A stretch of 64,000 nucleotides of DNA from Micromonospora matsumotoense (lineage in GTDB: Bacteria > Actinomycetota > Actinomycetes > Mycobacteriales > Micromonosporaceae): contig NZ_FMCU01000015.1 of NCBI RefSeq assembly GCF_900091525.1, positions 62,001 through 126,000 on the forward strand, in the 5' to 3' direction. Positions 36,201 through 44,698 of this stretch are shown here, one piece after another. The notes under the pieces were generated by a model, which was not told the origin of the DNA, made no database searches, and was given only the letters and a program-made list of their open reading frames with translations. The first letter of the stretch is position 1. Every line of letters begins with the position of its first letter. The position numbers and the translations under genes are program-made.

Positions 36201-39200
36201 GGACCTGCTGGCGCATCTGAATGTGCCTCGCGACCCGGGCAACCCGCTGTTCAACCTAATGTTCGCCTTCCACGACACCCCCCGACCGGATTTCCAGGTC
36301 GGGACGCTCAGCGGGCAGCTGGTCATCGAGCACAACGGGACCTCGAAGGCTGACCTCAACGTCGTGTGCGTGCCCGACCCACCGACCCCCGGCGAGGTGG
36401 AGCACCGGCCGGGGATGAGCATCCTGTGGGAGTTCGACAGCGACCTGTTCGATCCCGACACCGCGAGGGAACTCCTGGCTGGCTACGAGCGGATCCTGCA
36501 CGTCCTGCCGCAGGCACCCGACCGGCCGGTCCGTGACCTGGACCTCCTGGGAACCTCCGAGACCACCCGGATCCTGGCCGCGGGCACCGGCCCGCACGAC
36601 GCCATGCCGTTCGGCACCCTGCACGCGGGCTTCGACTCAGCCGCGGCCGCCCACCCGCACGCCGTCGCGCTCGAACACGCCGGTACCCGGTGGACATATC
36701 GGGACCTCGACCTACGCGCAGGGGCACTTCAGCACCGCCTCACCGCCCTCGGCGTACGCCCCGGGCACATCGTGGCGGTGGCCTGCCCGCCAGGCGTCGA
36801 ACTGATCACCACAATCCTGGCCACCCTGCGTCTCGGCGCCGCGTACGTCTGCCTGGACCCCGGCCAGCCCCCGGCACGGACCAGCCTGATGCTCGCCGAC
36901 GCCGACGTACGCGCCATCGTCACCACCCACCAGACCACGAACGGCCACGACACCGGATGGCCGCCCGCCGGAACAGCCCTGCTCTACGCCGACGACCCCG
37001 CACCCGGCCCCGAACCCGCCGGCCCGCCGCCGGCCGCACCTGGCGTCCGTCCGGACGACCGCGCCTACCTCGTGTACACCTCGGGGTCCACCGGCACCCC
37101 AAAAGCAGTCGTGACCACCCACCGCAACGCCTGCGCCGCCCTGCACGCCCGGACCCGCCACCACGCGGTCACGCCCGCACCCGCGAGGCCCGCCCGGACC
37201 CTGGTCACCCTGCCCGCGATCTTCGACGTCGCGCCGCACATGATGCTGTGGACGCTGCAGACCGGCGGCACCATCGTCCTGCCCGACACCGCAGAGCAGG
37301 CCCAGGACCCCGACCAGATCCGCGCCCTGGTCGACCGGCACCAGGTCACCCACGTCAACTTCACCGCGTCGTTCTACCGTGCCCTGCTCGGCACGATGCC
37401 CACCGAATGGCAGCCAACACTGCAGGTCGTGGCCATCGGCGGTGAGGCGTGCGCACCCGACGACGTCCGCGACCACGCCCGCCGGCTGCCGCACGTGGCC
37501 CTCGACAACGAGTACGGCCCCACCGAAGCCACCGTCTGGTGCTCCGTCGCGCGCCTGCACCCACCGGAGCCCGACGCGGAATCACGGGTGACCGTCGGTC
37601 TCCCGCTGACCAACAACAGCATGTTCGTCCTGGGCCCGGACGGCGACCTCCTGCCCGCGGGTGCCGCAGGTGAGCTGTTCATCGGTGGCGCCGGTGTCGC
37701 CGCCGGCTATCACCGCCAACCCGACCTGACCCAGCAGCGGTTCGTGACGCCCCGACGGGGTCCGCTGGCCGGACAGCGTCTCTACCGCACCGGTGACCGG
37801 GCACGCCTGCGCGCCGGCCGGTACGAGATCCTCGGACGCCTCGACGACCAGGTGAAGATCCGCGGCTACCGCATCGAACTCGGCGAGATCACCGCCTGCC
37901 TGCTCCAGCACCCCGCCGTCACCGACGCCGCCGTCACCGTGCAAGGCCGCAGCGACGCGGGGCAGCTGATCGCGATCGTCGCCACCGCTCACCCCCAGGC
38001 ATGCCTGCCGGATCTGCTACGGGCCTGGACCGCGCAGCGCCTCCCCGCATACATCGCCCCCGCCGGCTACGTCGTCGTCGACGAACTCCCGCGCACCGCG
38101 ACCGGGAAACTCCAGCCCGAACGCCTCAGCACACTGAGCACCCCGGTCGCCGCGGCGGCGCCGGTCGCCGTGCCGACCACGCAGCGCCAGCAGCGGCTGC
38201 TGCGGACGTGGCGCGAGCAACTCCAGCGACCCGACCTCGGCATCGACGACGACTTCTTCGCCTGCGGAGGCGACTCGCTGCAGGCGATCCAGGCAGCGGC
38301 CCGCGCCCGTGACCTCGAAATCGACGTGACCGTCGCGCAGCTCGTGGCCGCCCCGACCATCCGCGCCCTGGACCGACTACTCACCACCCCCGACGACAAC
38401 GCCACCGTCGCACTGGCGGCGCCCGCGCGGCGTCCCGGCGGCACACCGCTCGCGCTGACCGCCATCCAGGCATGGTTCTTCGCCCAGAACTTCGCCGATC
38501 CGGATCACTTCCACCAGGCGCGGCTGTTCACCCTCGCCGACACCTGCGATCTGCCGAGCCTGCGCGCCGCCGCCAGGTGGGCGCTGCACCGCCATGACGC
38601 CTTCCGCACCCGCTTCACCCGCCACGACCACGCGTGGACAGCCGCCCTGGACGACGCCACGCCCGGCGACCCCATCCGCGAACACACCCTGCCCCCGGCC
38701 GGAAACCAGCCGACATCCGAACGGCTGACCCCCGTCCTGGAGGGTCTGCACGACGATCTCAGCATCGCCTCCGGGCGCCTGGCATCCGTCACTATCGTGA
38801 GGGACAACGACGGCCGGCAGCGCTGGCTGTACATCATCGCCCACCATTTGATCATCGACGCGGTGTCCTGGCAGATCCTCGTCGACGACGTCGAGAGGGC
38901 CTACCGCCTGCTGCGTGCCGGCCAGGCCCTACCCGAGGGCAGCACGCCGGGCCTGCCCACCGCGCCCACGACCCCGCCCAAGGTCGGCCCGGAACCCGAC
39001 CCCTACTGGCAGAACCTGGCCACAGCGGCGAAACCGGTCCTCACCGGCACCGGCTCCGGCGGGCCACCGGCCCCGGTCGGCGCCCGCATCCGCGTGCGGC
39101 GACGGCTGTCGACCCACGCCGGCATGTACCTACGCCACGACGCCCACCGGCTACGCGGCGTCGGCGCCCAGGCCATCCTGCTGGCCGCGCTCCGACGAGC

Positions 39201-40620
39201 CCTGCAGCCCTTCACCGACAGCCCCGACCTGTACGTCTGGCTCGAAGGCCACGGACGCTCCCATCACCGATCCGCCGACCACGAAGGCGTCGTCGGCTGG
39301 CTGACCACCCTCTACCCGGCCCTCCTCACCGCCACCGACGCACACCCGGGACGACTCATCGACGTGGCCGCCGACTTCCAGCGGCAACTCGCGGCGATCC
39401 CCGACGGCGGAGCCGGTTTCGGCCAATCCCGCTACCTGCACCCCGACTCCCCCCTCGGACGCCAACTGGAAGCCATCGCCGCCCCCCAGGTCACCGTCAA
39501 CTACCTCGGCCACCACCAACCCACCGGACGAGACCGGATCCTGCGCCCTGTCCCCGGCCCGACCGGTGCCAGCATCGCCCCGAGCAACGTGCTGCCCACA
39601 CCGATCGACCTGACGGTCACCGCCGATCCGGACGGCATCATGTCCTGCCAGTTCCTGATCGATACGGGCCTGGTCACCCCGCAAGCAGCCGAGAACATGG
39701 CCGACCGCTTCACCGCCGAGATGGAAGCAGCCGCCCGGCTCATCGCCCTCACCCCCATGCCCGTTCAGGCAGACGCGCGCACCCTGTTCCTCATCCACCC
39801 CGTCGGCGGGAAGATCGACTGGTACACCGATCTGGCCGCTGCCCTGGGACCTGGCTGGGACTGCTACGGCCTTCCGCACGACGGATCCACCGACGCAGAC
39901 ACCTTGCCCGCGATAGCCCAGACCTACCTGGGTCGCCTCCGCGCCGCCAAACCCGACGGCCCCTACACCCTGGTCGGGTGGTGTCTCGGCGCGGTGCTGG
40001 CCTACGAGATGACCCAGCAGGCACAACGCGACGGCGACAGCCACCGCATCGACGACCTGTTCCTACTCGACCCGCCCCACGCCGAACAGCCTCTCGACGC
40101 CGACGACGCGATCATCACCCACGTCCAGTACGCACTCATGCAGCACGGCTGGCCCGACCAGCCCCGACAGGCGATCACCGCCGCTCTGGGCGCCACGAGC
40201 GCCCTGCCGATCCCGGACCAGGCACATGCCCTTGCCGCCGTCCTCGCCCCGGAGTCCATCGTCCCGCCGAGCTGGCCCAGCCAGCACGAGTCCCTCCTGC
40301 ACCAGATGCGGATCCGGCTCGTCTGCCATGCCGCGATGTCCGCCTGGCACCCGGCCGGTCAGACACCGACGCTGCAGCTGATCCTCCCGCACACCGTCAC
40401 CCCCGGAACCGAGAACGCGACACGGACGTGGCGAACCCGAAGCAGCGACCCGCACGTGACCACGGTCGCGGGCGACCACGAAAGCATGCTCACCGGGCCA
40501 GGGCTCGACCAGATCACCACACTCCTTCACGAGCGGCATTCAGCGCGGCCGACACACCCCGGGGCGGCGCAACGCCACCACGACAGAACGGGCGTTTTCG
40601 GTTACAACGCACTTGCCTGA
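33280..40620 (+). CDS. Two-module NRPS, A-T-C-A-T-E-TE, with cysteine thioesterase
   Basis: A 2446-residue non-ribosomal peptide synthetase. Domains: A1 about 1-545 (YTSGSTGRPKG 178, NEYGPTEAT 314, YLTGDLAE 400); T1 with carrier Ser 584 (LGASSL); C about 640-1080 (HHFAHDG 778-784); A2 about 1095-1610 (YTSGSTGTPK 1266, NEYGPTEAT 1410, YRTGDRA 1502); T2 with Ser 1666 (CGGDSL); E about 1715-2165 (HHLIIDAVSW 1855-1864, VVGWLTTLYPALL, NYLGHH from 2074); TE about 2175-2420 with nucleophile Cys 2235 in GWCLGA, probable Asp 2264 and His 2400 (GDHESML). No loading C domain, so A1 starts the chain. The second residue should be epimerised to D. Start is GTG overlapping the previous stop, with CGGGAGG upstream. 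Substrates of A1 and A2 cannot be read safely. Confidence 0.95.
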   Translation: MIAPHTPALAAPTLARALEAAYRDSGLTPAVVTPAGTWTYRDLAARAHGVAEAVRTATPAAGRSPIVAVVLDRCPDFVATVMGVAAAGAVYLPLDPGAPDTYLGQIFDESRPSMVVTSGERAHRLRGLTRAPVVTPLDLTSSAPAVATGDAAGITGHPPEKQVSTAEVAPRDPAYVVYTSGSTGRPKGVVVSGEALLNATAARVDRYGPAGRVPLLHSPAFDLTTGVLFWTILSGGTLVIEPGGLADVAATVALIHRHDITHLIYPASLYGAFLDRAADRPPASLVAVGIGSERWSPVLIERHARVLPAVCLVNEYGPTEATVCSSYALLYDGPHARSAPMSIGRPVRNTGYLLLDSDRNLATGAGELAITGMNLALGYLNNPGLTAQRFVTLASGERAYLTGDLAERDPAGDFVFLGRADRQIQVGGHRVEPGHIETVLMGHPGVMQAHVAGLPGVGGTGSSTLVAYLVPHPDADSSAPTASSPVPARGGEGQMAGDCDQYLRNRVPAYLVPSAYVVLPELPRTPSGKIDEAKLPNPTVAAAAATADAPTDPLHQALVRAAAGVLGVATVPVDQPLTSLGASSLVLIRLAAVIAHDHGVDVPISALFGASAIHQIAELVRAGTPSGRPVLRPAAGEPETVYGSVWPLSGQQRQIWVLTQMAPDSLAYSTQFSLRMSGPVDLDALQAALSHVVARHEILRTTFHDGPDGPVQVVREPWAARVDLVDLSDLDADAQAAELDCRMRAAVAAGFDVAVLPLVRWHLFRLGPRSWRLLQVEHHFAHDGWSAQLFLAEMRDAYRAILDGEVPRLDALPVQYRDYATWYQQWRSTGDYADQVAYWRARLDGCPPEGVAFGPDRPRPAGRTYRGGRLVAHIPSETVRHLDELAVAQGVSRFAVFLAAFALQVWQHTHARDVVIGSALVNRRQAGTEALLGMFVNALPLRVDVDPDASTAALLQATMTTLLGAQDHQELPLLDLLAHLNVPRDPGNPLFNLMFAFHDTPRPDFQVGTLSGQLVIEHNGTSKADLNVVCVPDPPTPGEVEHRPGMSILWEFDSDLFDPDTARELLAGYERILHVLPQAPDRPVRDLDLLGTSETTRILAAGTGPHDAMPFGTLHAGFDSAAAAHPHAVALEHAGTRWTYRDLDLRAGALQHRLTALGVRPGHIVAVACPPGVELITTILATLRLGAAYVCLDPGQPPARTSLMLADADVRAIVTTHQTTNGHDTGWPPAGTALLYADDPAPGPEPAGPPPAAPGVRPDDRAYLVYTSGSTGTPKAVVTTHRNACAALHARTRHHAVTPAPARPARTLVTLPAIFDVAPHMMLWTLQTGGTIVLPDTAEQAQDPDQIRALVDRHQVTHVNFTASFYRALLGTMPTEWQPTLQVVAIGGEACAPDDVRDHARRLPHVALDNEYGPTEATVWCSVARLHPPEPDAESRVTVGLPLTNNSMFVLGPDGDLLPAGAAGELFIGGAGVAAGYHRQPDLTQQRFVTPRRGPLAGQRLYRTGDRARLRAGRYEILGRLDDQVKIRGYRIELGEITACLLQHPAVTDAAVTVQGRSDAGQLIAIVATAHPQACLPDLLRAWTAQRLPAYIAPAGYVVVDELPRTATGKLQPERLSTLSTPVAAAAPVAVPTTQRQQRLLRTWREQLQRPDLGIDDDFFACGGDSLQAIQAAARARDLEIDVTVAQLVAAPTIRALDRLLTTPDDNATVALAAPARRPGGTPLALTAIQAWFFAQNFADPDHFHQARLFTLADTCDLPSLRAAARWALHRHDAFRTRFTRHDHAWTAALDDATPGDPIREHTLPPAGNQPTSERLTPVLEGLHDDLSIASGRLASVTIVRDNDGRQRWLYIIAHHLIIDAVSWQILVDDVERAYRLLRAGQALPEGSTPGLPTAPTTPPKVGPEPDPYWQNLATAAKPVLTGTGSGGPPAPVGARIRVRRRLSTHAGMYLRHDAHRLRGVGAQAILLAALRRALQPFTDSPDLYVWLEGHGRSHHRSADHEGVVGWLTTLYPALLTATDAHPGRLIDVAADFQRQLAAIPDGGAGFGQSRYLHPDSPLGRQLEAIAAPQVTVNYLGHHQPTGRDRILRPVPGPTGASIAPSNVLPTPIDLTVTADPDGIMSCQFLIDTGLVTPQAAENMADRFTAEMEAAARLIALTPMPVQADARTLFLIHPVGGKIDWYTDLAAALGPGWDCYGLPHDGSTDADTLPAIAQTYLGRLRAAKPDGPYTLVGWCLGAVLAYEMTQQAQRDGDSHRIDDLFLLDPPHAEQPLDADDAIITHVQYALMQHGWPDQPRQAITAALGATSALPIPDQAHALAAVLAPESIVPPSWPSQHESLLHQMRIRLVCHAAMSAWHPAGQTPTLQLILPHTVTPGTENATRTWRTRSSDPHVTTVAGDHESMLTGPGLDQITTLLHERHSARPTHPGAAQRHHDRTGVFGYNALA

Positions 40621-40677
40621 TAGCGTCTTCCGATCGCCCACGCTGTGCGGCATCCCATTCTTCAAGGAGTAAAAGCA

Positions 40678-42171
40678 GTGCGGATCCTGCCCGAGATCTC
40701 CCGCACCTTCGGTGAATACCTGCTCCTGCCCAACCTCACCGACGAGGCGTGCACGCCGGACCGCGTGGATCTGTCCGCCCCCGTGGTGCGACACCGGGTC
40801 GGGGAGCCCTCGGCGCTGCGGATCGCCGTCCCGATGGTCAGCGCGATCATGGGGGCGGTGTCCTCACCCCGGCTCGCCATCGCCCTGGCCCAGTGCGGAG
40901 GGCTGGCGTTCATCCACCAGAACCAGCCGATCACCGCACAGGCCGAGATGGTGGCCGCGGTCAAGCGACACAAGGCCGGCTTCCGGCACAGCGACATCAA
41001 CATCAAACCGTCCGCCACCCTCGGTGAGGTCGGCGACCTGCTGGCCGCCGCCGAACGCGATGTCGCGGTCGTGACCGACGACGGAAGCCCCGGCGGCATG
41101 TTCCTCGGTCTGATCTCCACCAGCGACTTCAACGTGCACCGCCACGACCTCGGCGACAGCGTCGAAACCCGGATGCGCCCCGCTGCGGGCCTCGCCACCG
41201 CACCCACCGGCATCTCGCTGTCCGACGCGAACACCCTGATCTGGGACGCCCGCCAAGACGTCCTGCCGATCGTCGACGAGGACGGCCGCCTCACCTCGAT
41301 CGTGCTCCGCCGCGACTACGAACTCCACAAGCAGTTCCGCAAGGAGAGCATCGACCAGGACAAGCGGTTCATGGTCGGTGCCGGGGTCAACACCCACGAC
41401 TACCGCGAACGGATCCCGGCCCTGGTCGCCGCCGGAGCCGACGTCCTGTGCCTCGACTCCTCCGACGGCTACTCGACCTGGCAGAGCACCGTGCTCCAGT
41501 TCGTCCGCGAGCAGTACGGCGACACGGTCCGCATCGGGGCCGGCAACGTCGTCGACGGACGCGGCTTCCGCTACCTCGCCGAGGCCGGCGCCGACTTCGT
41601 CAAGGTCGGCATCGGCGGCGGCTCGATCTGCATCACCCGCGACCAGAAGGGCATCGGCCGCGGCCAGGCGTCCGCCCTCGCCGACGTCGTCCGCGAACGC
41701 GACGCCTACGCCCGCGAGACCGGCCAGTACGTGCCGCTCTGCTCCGACGGCGGTGTCCTGCACGACTCCCACATGGCCATCGCCCTGGCCTTCGGCGCCG
41801 ACTTCCTCATGCTCGGGCGCTACTTCGCCCGCTACGACGAAAGCCCCTCACCCCTGGTCAAGGTCGACGGGCAACTGTTCAAGGAATACTGGGGCGAAGG
41901 CAGCCAACGCGCCCGCAACGCCGCCCGCTACGGGCAGGGCAAGGCCCTCGTCTTCGAAGAGGGCGTCGACGGATACGTCCCCTACGCCGGCAGCCTCTAC
42001 GACAACGTATCCGTCACCCTCACCAAGATCACCTCCACGATGATCAGCTGCGGCTCCACCACCCTGCCGCAATTCCACCAGACGGCGACCCTCGTCGAGG
42101 TCTCCCACCAGAGCTACCTGCAGAACAGAGAAGACGTACGGCTACGCGATCGCCCCAGCGCCATCAGCTGA
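40678..42171 (+). CDS. guaB: IMP dehydrogenase, probably a second copy linked to the NRPS operon
   Basis: A complete 497-residue IMP dehydrogenase, which converts IMP to XMP in guanine nucleotide synthesis. Catalytic Cys loop GGGSICITRDQKGIGRGQ, phosphate-binding SDGGVLHDSHMAIALAFGAD, a two-CBS Bateman region (about 95-215) and the flap region with GEGSQRARNAARYGQGKA and EEGVDGYVPYAGSL are all present. The loop and flap resemble the type seen in clostridia rather than the usual actinobacterial enzyme, from memory. GTG start with AAGGAG upstream; 57 bases after the NRPS, so likely co-transcribed. Either self-resistance or precursor supply would explain its place. Confidence 0.9.
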   Translation: MRILPEISRTFGEYLLLPNLTDEACTPDRVDLSAPVVRHRVGEPSALRIAVPMVSAIMGAVSSPRLAIALAQCGGLAFIHQNQPITAQAEMVAAVKRHKAGFRHSDINIKPSATLGEVGDLLAAAERDVAVVTDDGSPGGMFLGLISTSDFNVHRHDLGDSVETRMRPAAGLATAPTGISLSDANTLIWDARQDVLPIVDEDGRLTSIVLRRDYELHKQFRKESIDQDKRFMVGAGVNTHDYRERIPALVAAGADVLCLDSSDGYSTWQSTVLQFVREQYGDTVRIGAGNVVDGRGFRYLAEAGADFVKVGIGGGSICITRDQKGIGRGQASALADVVRERDAYARETGQYVPLCSDGGVLHDSHMAIALAFGADFLMLGRYFARYDESPSPLVKVDGQLFKEYWGEGSQRARNAARYGQGKALVFEEGVDGYVPYAGSLYDNVSVTLTKITSTMISCGSTTLPQFHQTATLVEVSHQSYLQNREDVRLRDRPSAIS

Positions 42172-42209
42172 TCCGGCGGGGTGACACTACCGACCAGCGC
42201 AGGTCTCGC

Positions 42210-42228
42210 CGGGCACCCCAGGTGCCCG
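42210..42228 (+). terminator. Hairpin after the NRPS-guaB operon
   Basis: CGGGCACC (42210-42217) and its complement (42221-42228) around CCA, 39 bases after the guaB stop codon. A modest 8-base GC stem without T tract; plausible but not certain. Confidence 0.45.
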
Positions 42229-42344
42229 CGTGCCCCGTGGCCTGAAGCCCGGGTGGACCCACGTCGGAAGTTTCGACGCCACCGCTGGCCGACGACCCCG
42301 CATTGGTCGAGGTGCCGGCCAGCGATGGCGCGGCCCACGGGGCG

Positions 42345-43811
42345 TTACGCAGCCTTCGGTCGGTTTCTGCGTGGGATGAGCTTGATCGTGGCCTCGGCGG
42401 TCGTCTTCTTCAGTTCCGCGAGGACGGAGGTGTAGATGTCGGCGGTCATCTTGTAGGACGAGTGGCCGAGGGTGTCCTGGATCTCCTTGATGCTGGCCCC
42501 GGCCGCGAGCATCAGGGTCGCGGCGATGTGCCTGAGGTCATGGAACCGTACCGGCGGCAGGCCACTGCGTTCGACGAGCCGGTCGAATCGGCCGGTGACC
42601 GTCTCCGGGTGCCACGGTTGGCCGTCGCGCTTGCGGACGAAGAAGATGTCGCTGTCGGCCCAGGCGTCGCCGGCGACGACCTTCCACGCCGCCCGGCGGA
42701 ACAGGTACCGGCGCAGACTCGTGACGGTCTCGTCGCCGAGGTCGACGATCCTGTCCCCGGCCGCCGACTTCACCCCCTTCTCGATCACCTGGTAACCGAC
42801 GCTGGTGCGCTGCCCGGTGATGGTGATCGCCGCGGCCTCCAAGTCGACGTCGTAGTCGTGCAAACCGCACAGCTCGCCTCGTCGAGGGCCGCGGTGGATC
42901 GCCACGTCGAACAGGGCGTACAGCTCGGGGTCCTCGGCCTCGGCGAAGTCGAGGAACTGGCCCGCCTGGACAGGTGTCCAGACCATGACCGGGCTGGGCC
43001 GCTGCCGCGTGCGGCGCCACCGGTTGACCGCCGCGTCGGTCCACAGCCGAGGTCTCGGCGGCCTGCCCGAGGCCAACTCGACCGACTCGGCGGGATTGTG
43101 GTCCACCAACTTGTGGTGATAGAGACGGCGGGCGTCGTTGAGCGCCTTGCGGAGGGTCGCGAGGATCCGCTGCTGGCTGGCGTCGCCGACCGTGCGGATT
43201 CCCTTGACGGCGTCGCGGATCTCCTTCACGGGGCTGGCCTTCGCGGCGCGGATCTCGTCGTTGCGGGCCTCGATCGTGGCGAAGACCGACTCGATGTGCG
43301 CGGCGGTGAGTTCCTGCAGCGCCACCTGCCCCAGATGCGGGGTCCAGTACTTGGTGATGTGGTCCTGGTAGCTGCGGCGGGTCGCGGGCGCGAGCCTGAC
43401 CCGGTTGGTGATCCACTCGGCGAGGTACTCGCCGAGGGTGAGCCGAGTGTCGGCGGGCACGTCGGCGCGGATGCGGCGGGCGACGTGGTCGCGGTCCGGC
43501 AGCGGCTGGTGGGGTTTGCACGCCTGCAGCAGGTCGGCGATGCGCCGACGCTGGATCTCGTCGCGGCCGGCGAGGCCGAGCAGCGCGCGGGCGTGGTCAC
43601 GTTCGGCAGCGGCGGCCTCGCGGGTGTCGAACCCGGTGCGGCGCAGCTGCCGCCGTGCGTGGCCGGCGTCGAGGGGGAGTTCGAGTTGGTACCGCCAGGT
43701 GCCGTGGTGGGGGTTCCACCCGTTGCCGCGGCGTAGCTTGGGGCACTGCGCGCCGAGGCGTCGGCCGTTCTGTCGGCAACCGCAGCGCTTGGTGATGGAT
43801 CCGTCTGCCAT
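42345..43811 (-). CDS. int: Tyrosine site-specific integrase
   Basis: A 488-residue tyrosine recombinase. The N-terminal region has a Cys/His-rich start (ITKRCGCRQNGRRLGAQCPK), then a core-binding domain (LTLGEYLAEWITNRVRL), and the catalytic domain with Arg in HRGPRRGELCGL, HDLRHIAAT, LGHSSYKMTADIY and the Tyr nucleophile in the last motif. ATG at 43811 follows GAGGAGC. It would integrate and, with the excisionase, excise the element; its gene faces the putative left junction. Confidence 0.92.
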   Translation of the reverse strand: MADGSITKRCGCRQNGRRLGAQCPKLRRGNGWNPHHGTWRYQLELPLDAGHARRQLRRTGFDTREAAAAERDHARALLGLAGRDEIQRRRIADLLQACKPHQPLPDRDHVARRIRADVPADTRLTLGEYLAEWITNRVRLAPATRRSYQDHITKYWTPHLGQVALQELTAAHIESVFATIEARNDEIRAAKASPVKEIRDAVKGIRTVGDASQQRILATLRKALNDARRLYHHKLVDHNPAESVELASGRPPRPRLWTDAAVNRWRRTRQRPSPVMVWTPVQAGQFLDFAEAEDPELYALFDVAIHRGPRRGELCGLHDYDVDLEAAAITITGQRTSVGYQVIEKGVKSAAGDRIVDLGDETVTSLRRYLFRRAAWKVVAGDAWADSDIFFVRKRDGQPWHPETVTGRFDRLVERSGLPPVRFHDLRHIAATLMLAAGASIKEIQDTLGHSSYKMTADIYTSVLAELKKTTAEATIKLIPRRNRPKAA

Positions 43812-43905
43812 GACGTGTTCGCTCCTCGCCGACTCCGCCCTCTGGCGAGCATCGGATTGTCGGGTGTCCGTTGCGTGGTGATCACCGCTTGTTTCGGCCT
43901 GGTGA

Positions 43906-44163
43906 TCAAGTCGCGGGCGGAGGGTCGCTAGGGACGCCGAGGACTGCCAGGATCGCGGCGACGGAGACCCGGTAGCGGGAGCCGACCCGCAACACCGGCA
44001 CCGGCAGGCGGTCGCGGCGCGCCAGCTCGTAGGCGCTGCTGCGGGACATGCCGAAGATCTCGCCGACGGTCGCGACGTCCGTGACCGCTCCGAGCGCCCG
44101 GATGCCCTCAACGGTCCACACCGGCGGATTCTCTGGGGGAGTGCTGGCCTTCTTGCTGTCCAT
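43906..44163 (-). CDS. xis: Excisionase-like helix-turn-helix protein
   Basis: An 85-residue MerR/HTH_17-like protein directly upstream of the integrase gene. The HTH is TVGEIFGMSRSSAYELARRD followed by the wing LPVPVLRVGSRYRVSVAAIL. Proteins of this size and place act as recombination directionality factors. ATG at 44163 has GAAGGA nine bases upstream. A 94-base gap separates it from the integrase start. It is preceded by a strong hairpin that insulates it from the cargo genes. Confidence 0.85.
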   Translation of the reverse strand: MDSKKASTPPENPPVWTVEGIRALGAVTDVATVGEIFGMSRSSAYELARRDRLPVPVLRVGSRYRVSVAAILAVLGVPSDPPPAT

Positions 44164-44189
44164 GGGATTTGGTCCTTCGTGCAAAGAGG

Positions 44190-44222
44190 GAGAGCCCGCC
44201 ACCGTGGTGGTGGCGGGCTCTC
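44190..44222. terminator. Strong hairpin separating int/xis from cargo genes
   Basis: A perfect 14-base inverted repeat (GAGAGCCCGCCACC at 44190-44203, complement 44209-44222) with a 5-base loop. On the plus side it is followed by GGGGTTTT about ten bases on; on the minus side by CCTCTTTGC. It should stop leftward transcripts from the cargo operon before xis, and possibly rightward ones too. Confidence 0.75.
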
Positions 44223-44324
44223 GGGATGGTGGGGTTTTGCTGGTGGTGGTCAGCCGGTTGGCTCCCACCGACGCCGGCCTATCTCGGCGGTGCCGTGGTC
44301 GACGCGGGGGCGGCTCGGTCGTGA

Positions 44325-44698
44325 TCAGCCCGACTGCGCCGGCCGGGAGGCGACCACGCGCCACCCGGCCGCCCGCAGGCTGGCCCCGCTCTCCCCGTCC
44401 TGGGTGTAGGTGACCAGACGCCGGTAGCCCAACGCCCGGGCGGCTTTCCACGCCGCCCCGTAGAGCAGGAGCAGGCGTTGCGAGTTCCGTCCGTGGCCAC
44501 TCTGGTGACCTCGAGGGTCAGCCCGTCGTCGAGTCTGCGCGCGACGGGACGCCCGACGACGGCCACGCCGACCAGGACGTCGTCGCGGGCCACGCCGACG
44601 CTGAACTTGTGCCCCCGCGGCGGCCGATGATGGCGGTGCCAGTCCGCGACGAAGCCGCAGGCTTCGGCGAACGTGACCGGCACCGTCCGTAGGCTCAC
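44325..44698 (-). pseudogene. XF1762-like protein gene with a one-base frameshift
   Basis: The N-terminal frame gives VSLRTVPVTFAEACGF, HKFSVGVARDDVLVGVAVVG and LEVTRVATDGTRNA, matching XF1762-type GNAT-like proteins of mobile elements. The rest of the protein (LLYGAAWKAARALGYRRLVTY then GESGASLRAAGWRVVA) lies in another frame. The join is at about 44463-44475, where CTCCTGCTC stands in place of an expected CTCCCTGCTC: one C missing. GTG start overlaps the methyltransferase stop (GTGA). Either a real inactivating deletion or a sequencing error in a C run. Confidence 0.65.

Noticed and set aside
33280..38100. Naming the amino acids activated by A1 and A2
   Set aside because: Pocket residues extracted by eye do not match a code I know with confidence, so any assignment would be invented.
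38400..39780. Second condensation domain in the NRPS
   Set aside because: HHLIIDAVSW, GWLTTLYPALL and NYLGHH are epimerisation-domain motifs, and it follows the last carrier domain with a thioesterase next.
38634..40715. Long open frame (693 codons) inside the NRPS in another frame
   Set aside because: It is a low-complexity Arg/Pro/His-rich shadow; the NRPS frame carries all conserved motifs. Many similar shadows exist because of the high G+C.
42172..42344. tRNA gene as integration target beside the integrase
   Set aside because: No cloverleaf or T-arm consensus could be recognised here on either strand; the short hairpin at 42210-42228 is better read as a terminator.
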